40,170 nt of DNA, taken from the NCBI RefSeq assembly GCF_000511385.1, contig NC_023143.1:1-40170 (forward strand). The letters run 5' to 3'. A program made the translations under genes and the position numbers. Numbering within the stretch: the stretch's first letter is position 1; every line of letters begins with the position of its first letter. The notes beneath the pieces are model-generated. The model did no database searches. It was given only the letters and a program-made list of their open reading frames with translations, and was not told where the DNA came from. This stretch comes from Phaeobacter gallaeciensis DSM 26640. GTDB lineage: Bacteria > Pseudomonadota > Alphaproteobacteria > Rhodobacterales > Rhodobacteraceae. Positions 1-6,963 of this stretch are shown piece after piece.

Positions 1-22
1 GGGTGTTACAACTGTAACACCC
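1..22. promoter_or_regulatory. Inverted repeat upstream of parA
   Basis: A perfect dyad with 10-bp arms (GGGTGTTACA / TGTAACACCC) and a 2-nt centre sits at the left edge, about 110 bp before the parA start. RepA/ParA of repABC replicons normally represses its own promoter, so this is a candidate operator. A possible -35 (TTGACT, 44-49) follows it, but no convincing -10 is visible. The GTTAC/GTAAC core also occurs at 113-117 and in a cluster at 30038-30296, so a shared binding protein is possible. The function is inferred. Confidence 0.5.
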
Positions 23-129
23 AAACTGGAGCCGCAAAGAGACTTGACTTGAGGTCTGGAATCGGTGCTTTACTCCAATAAGCGCAATAACAATCAAATA
101 ACATCAATTCGCGTTACTAGGGCAGGCAG

Positions 130-1299
130 ATGACAAACAGCAGCAGACCACCGTCGCAAATCGCCAGAGAGATCGCAGATCTACTGGAAGCAGCCATCAA
201 CAGCGAAACCCTGAAGGCCCTTATGCCTGAAGGCAAGAAGACGATGCGCAAGTTTCAGTCGAAAGAGGTTGCCGAACTATTGGGCGTTCAGCCCACCTTC
301 TTGCGCCAGATGCACATGAAGGACATCATCCCAGAACCAGCGGACAAGCGGTCGAATGGCCGGTTCTATAGCGCTCAGGAAATCTGGGAGATGCGCAGCA
401 TCCTTGAGCAATCCGCGCGGACACCTGGAACCTATAGGCCATGGAGAACAGGCGACGAGAAGCTGCAGGTTTGGCAATTCATGAATTTCAAGGGTGGCTG
501 CGCGAAGACGACCTCATGCGTCCATATGGCCAATTTTCTGGCCCTGAAAGGCTATCGCGTCCTAGCCATCGATCTGGATTCCCAGGCATCTCTTACCGCT
601 ATGTGTCAGCAGGAAATCACTGCCACAGCAAATAAGCCAAATATCTACAGCGCGCTTCGGCCAAATGATCCGGTCAAGATGGCAGATGTGATTGTGCCGA
701 CGACCCTGCCGGGACTAGATCTCGCACCGGCTGATCTTGACCTTGAAAACTTCACTTTTGAATTTGCGGCGCGCGGCTCTCAGTTTAAATCCCGCTTGGA
801 AGATGCAATCGCTCAAGTAGCTGACCGCTACGATCTGGTGCTGATCGACAGCCCACCAAGGCTGGATTTTGTGACGATGACCGGGATGGCCGCAACCACA
901 TCGGCCATCATCACGTTTGCACCGTCAATGATGGACCTAGATTCCACGGTGAAGTTCACGAGGATGGCCAGCGAGTACATGGAAGTCCTCGAAGAACACA
1001 GCTTGGAAAAACCAATCGTATACGACAACTTGAAATTCTTGATCACCAGATACAGCCCAAGCATCCAAACCGAGACAAACCTTGTTTCGTTTGTAAGAGC
1101 GACACTGCAAGATCATATTATGTTGCCCGAAGTGCTGCATTCAGCGGCGATCACAGATGCAGGGCTGACAAAACAGACGATCTTTGAAGTGGACAGGAAA
1201 GATTTCAGCCCCAAGACATACGACCGCGCACGGGCGTCGATGGACAGAGTAGGTTACGAGCTTTTGAAATTGATCCGCAATACGTGGGGGCGTGACTGA
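130..1299 (+). CDS. repA: ParA/RepA partition ATPase (repABC type Ia)
   Basis: This is the plasmid-segregation ATPase that moves ParB-bound plasmid copies and usually represses the rep operon. The deviant Walker A motif (FKGGCAKTT, about residues 120-128), the A' motif LAIDLDSQAS (145-154) and Walker B DLVLIDSPP (235-243) are all present. Residues 39-95 form an N-terminal winged-HTH/MerR-like region, the mark of large type Ia ParA proteins that bind DNA; 389 aa is normal for RepA. The stop codon overlaps the ATG of parB by one base (TGATG), so the two are translationally coupled. A dyad at 1-22 upstream may be its operator. Confidence 0.93.
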   Translation: MTNSSRPPSQIAREIADLLEAAINSETLKALMPEGKKTMRKFQSKEVAELLGVQPTFLRQMHMKDIIPEPADKRSNGRFYSAQEIWEMRSILEQSARTPGTYRPWRTGDEKLQVWQFMNFKGGCAKTTSCVHMANFLALKGYRVLAIDLDSQASLTAMCQQEITATANKPNIYSALRPNDPVKMADVIVPTTLPGLDLAPADLDLENFTFEFAARGSQFKSRLEDAIAQVADRYDLVLIDSPPRLDFVTMTGMAATTSAIITFAPSMMDLDSTVKFTRMASEYMEVLEEHSLEKPIVYDNLKFLITRYSPSIQTETNLVSFVRATLQDHIMLPEVLHSAAITDAGLTKQTIFEVDRKDFSPKTYDRARASMDRVGYELLKLIRNTWGRD

Positions 1300-2291
1300 T
1301 GGCTAGGAACATTTTTAACAACGGTAATCAAGATACAGACAAAACGCCCCCCCAGGATAGCGGGCAGATCGCCGATAAGCTTCCTTCCCTTGCGATCCTG
1401 AAAGCCGCGAGCGTGCAGGAAAAACTGTTAGATACAAGTCTGATTGATGAATGGGGGCCAGAGGACAGGCTGAGCGAGACAGACTTAACAGCTGTTAAGT
1501 CTCAGGGGGGGGACGCGGACTTAACAGCTGTTAAGTCTCCTGATCCCACCGACGACGACAGCCTTGTCGCGCTCATTGGATCTATCGAAACATCTGGACA
1601 GTCCACTCCAATTGAAGTCAGACCCTCGACGGAAGATCCTGGACGCTATCAGATTATATGTGGTCGCAGGCGACTAGCAGCTTGCAGAGTGCTAGGCATT
1701 CAAGTGAATGCGCGCATTCAGACATTGACCGATGAACAAACGCTGCTGCGAAAGGGGTTGGAAAACTCAAATCGGCGGGCACGGTCATTCTATGAAAACG
1801 CCATTTTTGCCCAAGCTATCGAAAACGCGGGCTACAGCAGATCCGTCGCAGCAAAGGCATTGGGAGGTAAATCACATGCCTCAATGTCTCAACTCCTGCG
1901 GGTTGGTTGCGCCATTCCGTATTCAGTTGGGGGGCTGATTGGATCAGCCCCCCAAAGCGGTAGGCCAAAATGGGATAAGCTGGCAACCGCCTTCATTGAC
2001 GAAACGTTGGACGAAAAAACCGCGATCAAACGCCTGAAGAACATGCAGGGGTTGTCATCGGATCAGCGTTTAGAGCGGCTGATTGCCTCTCTTGTAGAGA
2101 AGCAGCCTCAGGTGATCCGTAAAGCGCCACACGGCGCAACAATCAAAGCAGGGCAGGGGGCCTTGTCCATTTCTATCAAACGAACCGGAGCCAATGCGAA
2201 ATTTGCTGACTGGCTCAATGGCAACATCGATCGCGTGATCGAGAAGGCCCATCAAGAATTCCAAGCAGTGAAAGAAGAACAGGAGGAATAG
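1299..2291 (+). CDS. repB: ParB/RepB centromere-binding partition protein
   Basis: This is the partner of ParA that binds parS sites and loads the partition complex. The ParB N-terminal nuclease-like fold spans about residues 85-160 (box-II-like GRRRLAAC at 122-129), followed by an HTH (about 165-205, ENAIFAQAIENAG to SMSQLLRV). The C-terminal half is probably a dimerisation region. The segment at residues 60-82 is odd: the heptad DLTAVKS occurs twice because two DNA palindromes, probable parS sites, are embedded in the coding frame. A perfect 12-bp-arm hairpin is also encoded at 1927-1955. The length of 330 aa fits RepB of repABC plasmids. Confidence 0.92.
   Translation: MARNIFNNGNQDTDKTPPQDSGQIADKLPSLAILKAASVQEKLLDTSLIDEWGPEDRLSETDLTAVKSQGGDADLTAVKSPDPTDDDSLVALIGSIETSGQSTPIEVRPSTEDPGRYQIICGRRRLAACRVLGIQVNARIQTLTDEQTLLRKGLENSNRRARSFYENAIFAQAIENAGYSRSVAAKALGGKSHASMSQLLRVGCAIPYSVGGLIGSAPQSGRPKWDKLATAFIDETLDEKTAIKRLKNMQGLSSDQRLERLIASLVEKQPQVIRKAPHGATIKAGQGALSISIKRTGANAKFADWLNGNIDRVIEKAHQEFQAVKEEQEE
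1481..1537. repeat. Two tandem palindromes inside parB (candidate parS)
   Basis: Two copies of a perfect 20-bp palindrome, GACTTAACAG followed by its reverse complement, lie at 1482-1501 and 1518-1537 (the first extends to 22 bp), 36 bp apart. The inner 14 bases fit the repABC centromere pattern that I recall as GTTNNCNGCNGNNAAC, apart from the outermost base of each end. A run of eight G lies between them. The 36-bp spacing is 12 codons, so the peptide DLTAVKS repeats in frame. ParB binding is inferred from the match and location. Confidence 0.7.
1927..1955. other. Perfect hairpin within parB
   Basis: Twelve-bp arms (TTGGGGGGCTGA and its complement) flank a 5-nt loop, all inside the parB reading frame. 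The stem is G+C-rich and has no T-run on either side, so it is not a standard terminator. It might modulate parB to repC read-through or be an mRNA-stability element. The function is unknown. Confidence 0.5.
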
Positions 2292-2294
2292 GCA

Positions 2295-2371
2295 AAGGAA
2301 AACCCTCACCAGCGGGGCTGATGAGGGGAAGGAAACGCACCACCCTGCAAGGTGGACTTTTCAGAACTAGC
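2295..2371 (-). ncRNA. Candidate counter-transcribed RNA (incompatibility RNA) between repB and repC
   Basis: repABC replicons carry a small antisense RNA in the repB-repC gap that limits RepC synthesis. Read on the minus strand, the gap has a promoter-like pair TTGCCG (2401-2406) - 17 nt - TATTCT (2378-2383). A small hairpin follows (2340-2355), then an 11-bp stem with one mismatch (2303-2327) followed by TTTTCCTTTG, a good rho-independent terminator. The predicted RNA is about 75 nt. The -35/-10 pair resembles that of the three promoter cassettes at 3750-5510. Position and structure fit the known ctRNA, but expression is inferred. Confidence 0.55.
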
Positions 2372-2427
2372 AATCTGAGAATAGCGACCTCCCTGACAAT
2401 CGGCAACAAAAATAACGCCCTTGGGCG

Positions 2428-3348
2428 ATGGGTATTCTGCAGCCTAAATTTATTATGGCACAATTTAGCAAATGGAAGCTGCTACGCGCAGCAGAGGATG
2501 CCCGCGAACCGCTCGGGCTGAAGGCGACATCTCTCAACCTGTTGCGATCAATGATTGCGCTGATTCCGGGCGATACTCTGGGCGCGGCACCGGACCAGCA
2601 TATCTGTTTCGCGTCGAACCAGACGCTGGCGGCGCGGGCGCACGTCAGCGTTCCGACGATTGAGCGGCACGTTTCAATCCTGGTCAACGCCGGTCTGATC
2701 AAACGCGCAACCACAATGAACGGCAAACGCTGGGCACGCAGGGACGGGCAGGGCAGGGTGGTCACCGTTTCCGGCCTCTCCCTTGCACCACTGTTCGAGA
2801 AATACGCAGAGCTGGTGCAGATCGCCAAAGATCACGCAGAGCGCCTGTTGCGGCTTGATGTGATCCGCGACCGCTGCAAATTGCTATTGGCCCGCCTCAG
2901 CGGCGCTGAGGGGCTGCTACAACGCGCTAGAAACATTCTCCGCCGTCGCGCGGATGAGGAAACCTTGAACGATCTCTATATAGAGATGACCAGCATTTTG
3001 AGGGACAGCGACACGCCTTTTGAGGGGCACAAAGAGACTAAATCTATTCCGTCTGTAAAAGATAGCGAGATTGAGGAAACCTTCCCAAGGCTGTGCGCCG
3101 AGATCCGCACAGCCCGATCGACGGGGGATTGCCACGATAGAATGGATCAGATCGCCTCTGAACTGCACCTAGGATCGACCTGGGCAGCAGCGAAAGCCAA
3201 AGGACCAGCCGTTGCATTCATGCTGCTAGGGTACATCTTGCAGAGAATAGAACGGATCAACGTCCCAGGCGCGTATTTGCGCGACCTCTTGCAACGCATT
3301 GAACAGGCAAACGACGGCTGGAAACTGCTGATGCAAAAGGCACTGTAA
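2428..3348 (+). CDS. repC: RepC replication initiator
   Basis: This is the initiator protein of repABC replicons; the origin normally lies within its gene. The N-terminal HTH region (residues 60-92, FASNQTLAARAHVSVPTIER) followed by GLIKRA...GKRWARR (89-105) and a hydrophobic LSLAPLFEKYAEL segment is typical of RepC. The C-terminal block (about 245-300, ending in YILQRIERINVPGAYLRDL) matches the RepC C-terminal domain. It is shorter than usual (306 aa against about 400), with a shortened middle. The AT-richer stretch around 2960-3075 is where I would look for the origin. The start is uncertain: the ATG at 2428 or at 2455, neither with a clear ribosome site. Confidence 0.82.
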   Translation: MGILQPKFIMAQFSKWKLLRAAEDAREPLGLKATSLNLLRSMIALIPGDTLGAAPDQHICFASNQTLAARAHVSVPTIERHVSILVNAGLIKRATTMNGKRWARRDGQGRVVTVSGLSLAPLFEKYAELVQIAKDHAERLLRLDVIRDRCKLLLARLSGAEGLLQRARNILRRRADEETLNDLYIEMTSILRDSDTPFEGHKETKSIPSVKDSEIEETFPRLCAEIRTARSTGDCHDRMDQIASELHLGSTWAAAKAKGPAVAFMLLGYILQRIERINVPGAYLRDLLQRIEQANDGWKLLMQKAL

Positions 3349-3369
3349 CCACGGTTATGTTAAATATCG

Positions 3370-3696
3370 CTACACATCGCCCAAAGGTTCGGTTTTCCAG
3401 ATCCGTTTCCAACCGGCGGGCCGACGAACCATAATCTGGCCAAGATCGCCCGGATGCGGAGAGCGGCACGTGATCGCCATATGTTCCACTGTCCTGCATT
3501 TTGAGCAAGGAAATGGCGGGATGTGGACTGGGTGCTTATCGCCAACAACCTCAGCCAGGTCTTTGGCAAGATAGTGAACACAGCGACGGCAGAGCGTGCA
3601 GCGCAGAACCACCAGCTGACCATCACGGGCAGCATCGCGGAGATTGCGGAACGGCTTTGCGGGGTGCGCTCTGACTGGTGGTGTAGATGCGGGCAT
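3370..3696 (-). CDS. Small CxxC zinc-ribbon protein of unknown function
   Basis: This is convergent with repC. The protein (108 aa from the ATG at 3696; the frame stays open upstream to 3765) carries two cysteine pairs, RCTLCRRC and PCSKC, about 30 residues apart, as in small zinc ribbons. A basic C-terminal stretch follows (MVRRPAGWKRIWKT). Small proteins of this look are familiar from Rhodobacteraceae and Rhizobiales genomes but have no known role. The opposite-strand frame at 3523-3741 has no such features. The ribosome site is weak, so the start is uncertain. Confidence 0.6.
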   Translation of the reverse strand: MPASTPPVRAHPAKPFRNLRDAARDGQLVVLRCTLCRRCVHYLAKDLAEVVGDKHPVHIPPFPCSKCRTVEHMAITCRSPHPGDLGQIMVRRPAGWKRIWKTEPLGDV

Positions 3697-3749
3697 GAAG
3701 CGCACAATACTAAGAGAACAAAGAAAGAACAATATATCTGAAAAATAAC

Positions 3750-3851
3750 GGGTACTGTAGTACACTTTTTACTTGCTATTGGGTGCTGTAGCACCTATTC
3801 TAAATACATCGACAGGGATTGAGTTCCCGCCCAACAAAAGGAAGATGATCG
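3750..3851 (+). promoter_or_regulatory. Promoter cassette 1 with twin operators
   Basis: The -35 TTGCTA (3773-3778) and -10 TATTCT (3796-3801) are 17 nt apart. Operator A (GGTACTGTAGTACA, 3751-3764) lies just upstream of the -35, and operator B (GGTGCTGTAGCACC, 3782-3795) fills the spacer. A conserved leader with GGGATTGAGTTCCC follows, then a ribosome site (GGAAGATGATCG) before the ATG at 3852. A protein on operator B would block polymerase. Two near-identical copies lie at 4449 and 5406. Confidence 0.85.
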
Positions 3852-4415
3852 ATGACACTGATTTCCCAAATTCGCCCCGATAACGCCCGCAAGATCGCTA
3901 TGAAAAGCGGAGGCGCGACCTTCTATCTCTATGAAAATGCGAAGGGCAAACCTTGCGTCCGGTACTACAAGGGCAAAAGCACAAAGCCGAAGTGCTACAG
4001 GTTTCAAAGCGAAGCATTCCGCGAAAAATATGTTACGAATGTCATTTCCAACATCACAGCTGCGGAAGAGGAAAAGGCCAAGCGACGCGCAGAGCGCAAC
4101 AAGCCCCACAATCTGGAAAAGGGCCTGATTCTCTATACCAGCTGGGGCTACGATCAAACCAACGTTGAATATTATGAAGTGATCGGTGTTCCCTCCAAAT
4201 GCTATGTGGATTTGCAGCGGATCGCCGCGCCTCTGGCCCGTGGTGAGGAAGCGTTCATGTCTGGCAATAGCGTCCCGAACCCAGAGAACAAGATCGGGGA
4301 ACCGTTCCGCCGAAAGGTGGATATGTCCGGCAGCGCCCCCAGCATCCGCATTGACAGCGTGGCCACCGCCTGGATTTGGGATGGCAAAGAGAAATACAGC
4401 AGCTGGTACGCATAA
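3852..4415 (+). CDS. Conserved mobile-element hypothetical protein
   Basis: A soluble protein of 187 aa with a basic, charged middle (EEEKAKRRAERNKP, about residues 74-87) and a segment LILYTSWGYDQTNVEYYEVI (about 93-112). That segment resembles a widespread family of plasmid and phage hypothetical proteins of unknown role. It is the first gene under promoter cassette 1. Nothing suggests a membrane segment, and I cannot assign a function. The start is well supported by the conserved cassette leader, which places the ATG at the same position in all three copies. Confidence 0.8.
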   Translation: MTLISQIRPDNARKIAMKSGGATFYLYENAKGKPCVRYYKGKSTKPKCYRFQSEAFREKYVTNVISNITAAEEEKAKRRAERNKPHNLEKGLILYTSWGYDQTNVEYYEVIGVPSKCYVDLQRIAAPLARGEEAFMSGNSVPNPENKIGEPFRRKVDMSGSAPSIRIDSVATAWIWDGKEKYSSWYA

Positions 4416-4448
4416 GCGAAATGCGGGGGGAAACCCCCGCTAAAAAAT

Positions 4449-4552
4449 GGGTGCTGTAGTACACTTTTTACTTGCCATTAGGTGCTGTAGCACCTATTCT
4501 AAATACATCGACAGGGATTGAGTTCCCGCCCAAACAAAAAGGAGGAAAGTCG
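4449..4552 (+). promoter_or_regulatory. Promoter cassette 2 with twin operators
   Basis: The second copy has operator A (GGTGCTGTAGTACA, 4450-4463), -35 TTGCCA (4472-4477), operator B (GGTGCTGTAGCACC, 4481-4494) filling the 17-nt spacer and -10 TATTCT (4495-4500). The same leader follows, with the stronger ribosome site AGGAGG before the ATG at 4553. It drives the 4553 gene and probably the HTH gene at 4916. Confidence 0.85.
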
Positions 4553-4858
4553 ATGAAAGTAGAACTGATCATCCCCACTCTGGATAACGACGGCTCGGAC
4601 AACTCGGCCATCATCGAGCGCAACATCGCCCAGATGTGCAAGCTCTATGGCGGCGCGACTGTCAGCGACGCCAAAGGCTACTGGATCAACGACGAAGGTC
4701 GCCTGTTTGAAGACGCGGTGAAGGTTCTGGTGAGCGCGACCACCGACAAAGACAGCGCCATGGCAGAACTGGAAAAGCTGGCGCAGGACATTCTGGACGC
4801 CACCGATCAAGAGGCGGTTTTCCTCTCAGTCGGCGGGGAAGCCAAGATCATCGAATAA
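4553..4858 (+). CDS. Small acidic hypothetical protein
   Basis: This is 101 aa from the ATG at 4553, chosen because an AGGAGG site lies 7 nt upstream and the leader is shared with the other two cassettes; an in-frame start at 4472 would lie inside the promoter. The protein is acidic, with no membrane segment, cysteine cluster or recognised motif. Its short gap to the HTH gene at 4916 makes one transcription unit likely. It may be a small effector or anti-host protein, as expected for early phage genes, but no function can be read from the sequence. Confidence 0.75.
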   Translation: MKVELIIPTLDNDGSDNSAIIERNIAQMCKLYGGATVSDAKGYWINDEGRLFEDAVKVLVSATTDKDSAMAELEKLAQDILDATDQEAVFLSVGGEAKIIE

Positions 4859-4915
4859 GGGACAGGGGCGGCATCAGCCGCCCCACCATCCCCCGAACGC
4901 AAAAGGAATAAACAA

Positions 4916-5380
4916 ATGCCTATCGCAATCGCATTTTCAAATGGTGGAACAATCCCCGCCATTATTCAGGAAGCAACCGCCGCCGATTTGGTCAAGGCTC
5001 TGGACGGACTGAAAGAGGCCCCGGCCCTTCAGACTGAAGAACAGGCCCGCCAGTGGCTGCAAACTCTGCCCATGCCCTCAGGGTGGTTTGAAACCATCAG
5101 CGAGGCCAAAGCGCACCTTGCACGCTGGAAAGAGCCAACACCGCTTTTGACCAAAGATCAGGTTCGCGCGGCCAGAGAAGAACTTGGCATGTCTCAGGCT
5201 GATTTTGCAGCGGCAGTCGGGATTGGGGGCAACCCTGATACACGCCGCCGCTATATGGTCGGCGTTGAAAGGGGCGAAATCCAGCCAAAGACAAACGCAG
5301 CCCGCGCTCTCAGCGTTGACGCCACACGCCGCTTGCGCGCACTGATGGCTGAAAAGGGGTTGGAAATTTCGGACGAATAA
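4916..5380 (+). CDS. HTH (XRE-type) transcriptional regulator
   Basis: This 154-aa protein has a C-terminal helix-turn-helix at about residues 78-130 (TKDQVRAAREELGMSQADFAAAVG, followed by RYMVGVERGEIQP, the usual recognition-helix pattern). The N-terminal 75 residues are not recognised. C-terminal placement of the HTH, with an upstream accessory domain, resembles antitoxin-like or plasmid regulatory proteins. It lies in the middle of the three-cassette block, so it is a reasonable candidate for the protein that binds the GGTRCTGTAGYACC operators; that is inference. A ribosome site (AAAAGGAATAA) precedes the ATG. Confidence 0.8.
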   Translation: MPIAIAFSNGGTIPAIIQEATAADLVKALDGLKEAPALQTEEQARQWLQTLPMPSGWFETISEAKAHLARWKEPTPLLTKDQVRAAREELGMSQADFAAAVGIGGNPDTRRRYMVGVERGEIQPKTNAARALSVDATRRLRALMAEKGLEISDE

Positions 5381-5405
5381 GCACCTACACCACGGGAAAA
5401 CAAAT

Positions 5406-5510
5406 AGGTACTGTAGTACACTTTTTGCTTGCCAGTGGGTACTGTAGCACCTATTCTAAATACATCGACAGGGATTGAGTTCCCGCCCAAACAAAAAAGG
5501 AAGATGATCG
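5406..5510 (+). promoter_or_regulatory. Promoter cassette 3 with twin operators
   Basis: The third copy has operator A (GGTACTGTAGTACA, 5407-5420), -35 TTGCCA (5429-5434), operator B (GGTACTGTAGCACC, 5438-5451) in the 17-nt spacer and -10 TATTCT (5452-5457), followed by the conserved leader and the ATG at 5511. All three copies keep the operator halves, with changes only where symmetry or the R/Y positions allow. Confidence 0.85.
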
Positions 5511-5765
5511 ATGACAAACGCTCTGCACACAACCGAAGAGATGTACGCCCTGGCAGAGAAATTTCTCGCACCAGACATGATATTGGAGACTAAACTGCAG
5601 CGCGATGCCGTTCGCGAAACCGCGAAAGATATCGGCAAGTCAAAGCCACAAATCGCGGCGATGATCCTCTGCGGTGCAGCGGCACGGGCAGAACAAAATC
5701 ACAACATGACGCACTGCCAAAACTTCCTGAAAGCAGCGGCAAAATATGCAGCAAAATGCAAATAA
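5511..5765 (+). CDS. Small helical hypothetical protein
   Basis: This 84-aa protein is alanine-rich and predicted to be helical, with no membrane segment or known motif. It is the only gene under promoter cassette 3 and ends two bases before the strong terminator at 5768, so it forms a one-gene transcription unit. Being driven by the same regulated promoter as the other two units suggests a shared induction signal. No function can be assigned. Confidence 0.72.
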   Translation: MTNALHTTEEMYALAEKFLAPDMILETKLQRDAVRETAKDIGKSKPQIAAMILCGAAARAEQNHNMTHCQNFLKAAAKYAAKCK

Positions 5766-5767
5766 TA

Positions 5768-5800
5768 AAGGAAGCCCCGCCATGTGGCGGGGCTTCCTTT
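5768..5800. terminator. Bidirectional rho-independent terminator
   Basis: A perfect 14-bp stem (AAGGAAGCCCCGCC, 5768-5781, and its complement, 5786-5799) encloses a 4-nt loop ATGT. Short T-rich ends lie on both sides. It separates the plus-strand small genes from the end of the minus-strand late operon and should stop transcription from both directions. Confidence 0.92.
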
Positions 5801-5802
5801 AT

Positions 5803-6045
5803 TCAGCGCGGGCCGGTCAGCTCCGCGATATCTTCCAGCTTCCCCGCGTTACATCGCGCGGTGTAACGCCAGCCTAGGGCCAGCTCCGCAAAGCCGCCCT
5901 CGGTGCGCTGCCCCTTCACCGGCTCAGCGCAAGGCGTGGTCAGCTCATCCGGGATGGGGCGCTCTACATAAAACGGCTCAGGATCTGGCAGAAGCCAGCT
6001 ACATCCGGTCAAAGGCATCGCCAAGAAAATCAGACAATGGCGCAT
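5803..6045 (-). CDS. Rz1-like outer-membrane spanin lipoprotein
   Basis: This is 80 aa from the ATG at 6045. A short hydrophobic signal ends in a lipobox (PLTGC, Cys15), followed by proline-containing sequence (LLPDPEP), as in phage Rz1. A good ribosome site (GGGAGGG) lies 5 nt before the ATG, which argues against the longer open frame upstream. The start lies inside the Rz gene in another frame, overlapping by 47 bp, the classic spanin arrangement. It would join with Rz to fuse inner and outer membranes at lysis. Confidence 0.82.
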   Translation of the reverse strand: MRHCLIFLAMPLTGCSWLLPDPEPFYVERPIPDELTTPCAEPVKGQRTEGGFAELALGWRYTARCNAGKLEDIAELTGPR

Positions 6046-6301
6046 CGTATCCCTCCCGTTCCCGCAGGCTGCGCAGATCCGCATTATGCGTGCGGCGATC
6101 CTCCTGCATCCGTTTGATATGGGCGTCCAGCACATCGGCGGTCTGCCGTGCGTCATCGGCCTGCCGCTCCGCCACCCGCAGGCGGCGCGTGGCTGCGTCC
6201 AGATCTTCGCGCAGGTGCCCATTGCGCCAGACCAGGTATGAGGACACGCCCGCAAGCATAAGCGCCAGACAGAGCGCCCCGATCGCGACCCACCGCATCA
6301 T
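5999..6301 (-). CDS. Rz-like inner-membrane spanin
   Basis: This 100-aa protein has an N-terminal membrane anchor (about residues 4-26) followed by a long charged helix (27-90, rich in R, E, A and L in heptads), the pattern of Rz i-spanins. Its ATG overlaps the endolysin stop (ATGATG at 6301-6296), and its last 47 bp hold the start of the Rz1-like gene. The periplasmic coiled coil would bind the outer-membrane partner. It is assigned on topology and position rather than sequence identity. Confidence 0.8.
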   Translation of the reverse strand: MMRWVAIGALCLALMLAGVSSYLVWRNGHLREDLDAATRRLRVAERQADDARQTADVLDAHIKRMQEDRRTHNADLRSLREREGYDAPLSDFLGDAFDRM

Positions 6302-6963
6302 GCGGCAGCTCGCACGTCAGGCAGGCACTCGCGGATCATGTCGCGCAGGCGCTCACCAACCACCAAGGGATCGCCGGGGGTAGACATTCCGGGTAACCAA
6401 GTGATGTCCCATTTCCAGCGCTGGCGCACGCCGAATATCGGCTGAATCTCAGCATGGGTCGGCATGCCGTAGACATTGATCGGAATCCAATACTGGACGC
6501 TGTATTCTGCAGACCACCGGCAGAACGCATCAAGCTGGCGCGGTGTGATTGGCGCGGATCCACGATCGAAGGGACGCTCGTTTGCGCCCGCCATGGCGTC
6601 CATTCCGTGCCCGATCGCACCGGTGTTGAACATGCGGGTGTGGGATGCCCCGCGACCGACAGCATAGGTTGCCTGCGCCTCTGGCGGAAACACGCCCTGC
6701 ACCCGCTGCCCATCGTGCGTGACCAGAGAATTATAGGCACGGCGCTCCATGTCGATGACGCCCTCGGCTCCGCCGGTCCAGTGCATATGCACCCGGTGCA
6801 ATCCGCTCTTGTGGAACAGATCAGTGATGGTGCTGCCGTTGTGCGCCTCAAGAGCGGCCCGACTGGCCGCTGAGGTGCGTGGCCCCCTGCGTCCGTCTAT
6901 CGGCCCAGGGTGAAAGCCCAGAGCGGCGCAGCGGGCCTGAATATCACGGGTGGTGAGTTTCAT
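6298..6963 (-). CDS. Endolysin: peptidoglycan-binding plus amidase-like domain
   Basis: This is the peptidoglycan hydrolase that opens the host wall. Residues 7-40 resemble a peptidoglycan-binding repeat (IQARCAALGFHPGPIDG). From residue 55 on, a domain with MHWTGG (His61), His170 and WKWDITWLPG (Asp186) resembles the zinc-dependent N-acetylmuramoyl-L-alanine amidase_2/PGRP fold. The zinc-ligand assignment is tentative. It is 221 aa long with no signal peptide, so it needs a holin; membrane proteins lie directly upstream and the spanins directly downstream. Confidence 0.8.
   Translation of the reverse strand: MKLTTRDIQARCAALGFHPGPIDGRRGPRTSAASRAALEAHNGSTITDLFHKSGLHRVHMHWTGGAEGVIDMERRAYNSLVTHDGQRVQGVFPPEAQATYAVGRGASHTRMFNTGAIGHGMDAMAGANERPFDRGSAPITPRQLDAFCRWSAEYSVQYWIPINVYGMPTHAEIQPIFGVRQRWKWDITWLPGMSTPGDPLVVGERLRDMIRECLPDVRAAA

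Noticed and set aside
3523..3741. Plus-strand frame of 72 codons
   Set aside because: The opposite strand encodes a protein with two CxxC pairs; this frame looks like its shadow.
4472..4552. Longer N-terminus for the 4553 gene
   Set aside because: The extra codons lie in the promoter and leader that are repeated at the other two cassettes, and the AGGAGG site fits the 4553 start.
5784..6383. Plus-strand frame of 199 codons over the lysis genes
   Set aside because: Arginine- and alanine-rich translation of GC-rich antisense; the minus strand has the Rz/Rz1/endolysin genes with coupled starts.
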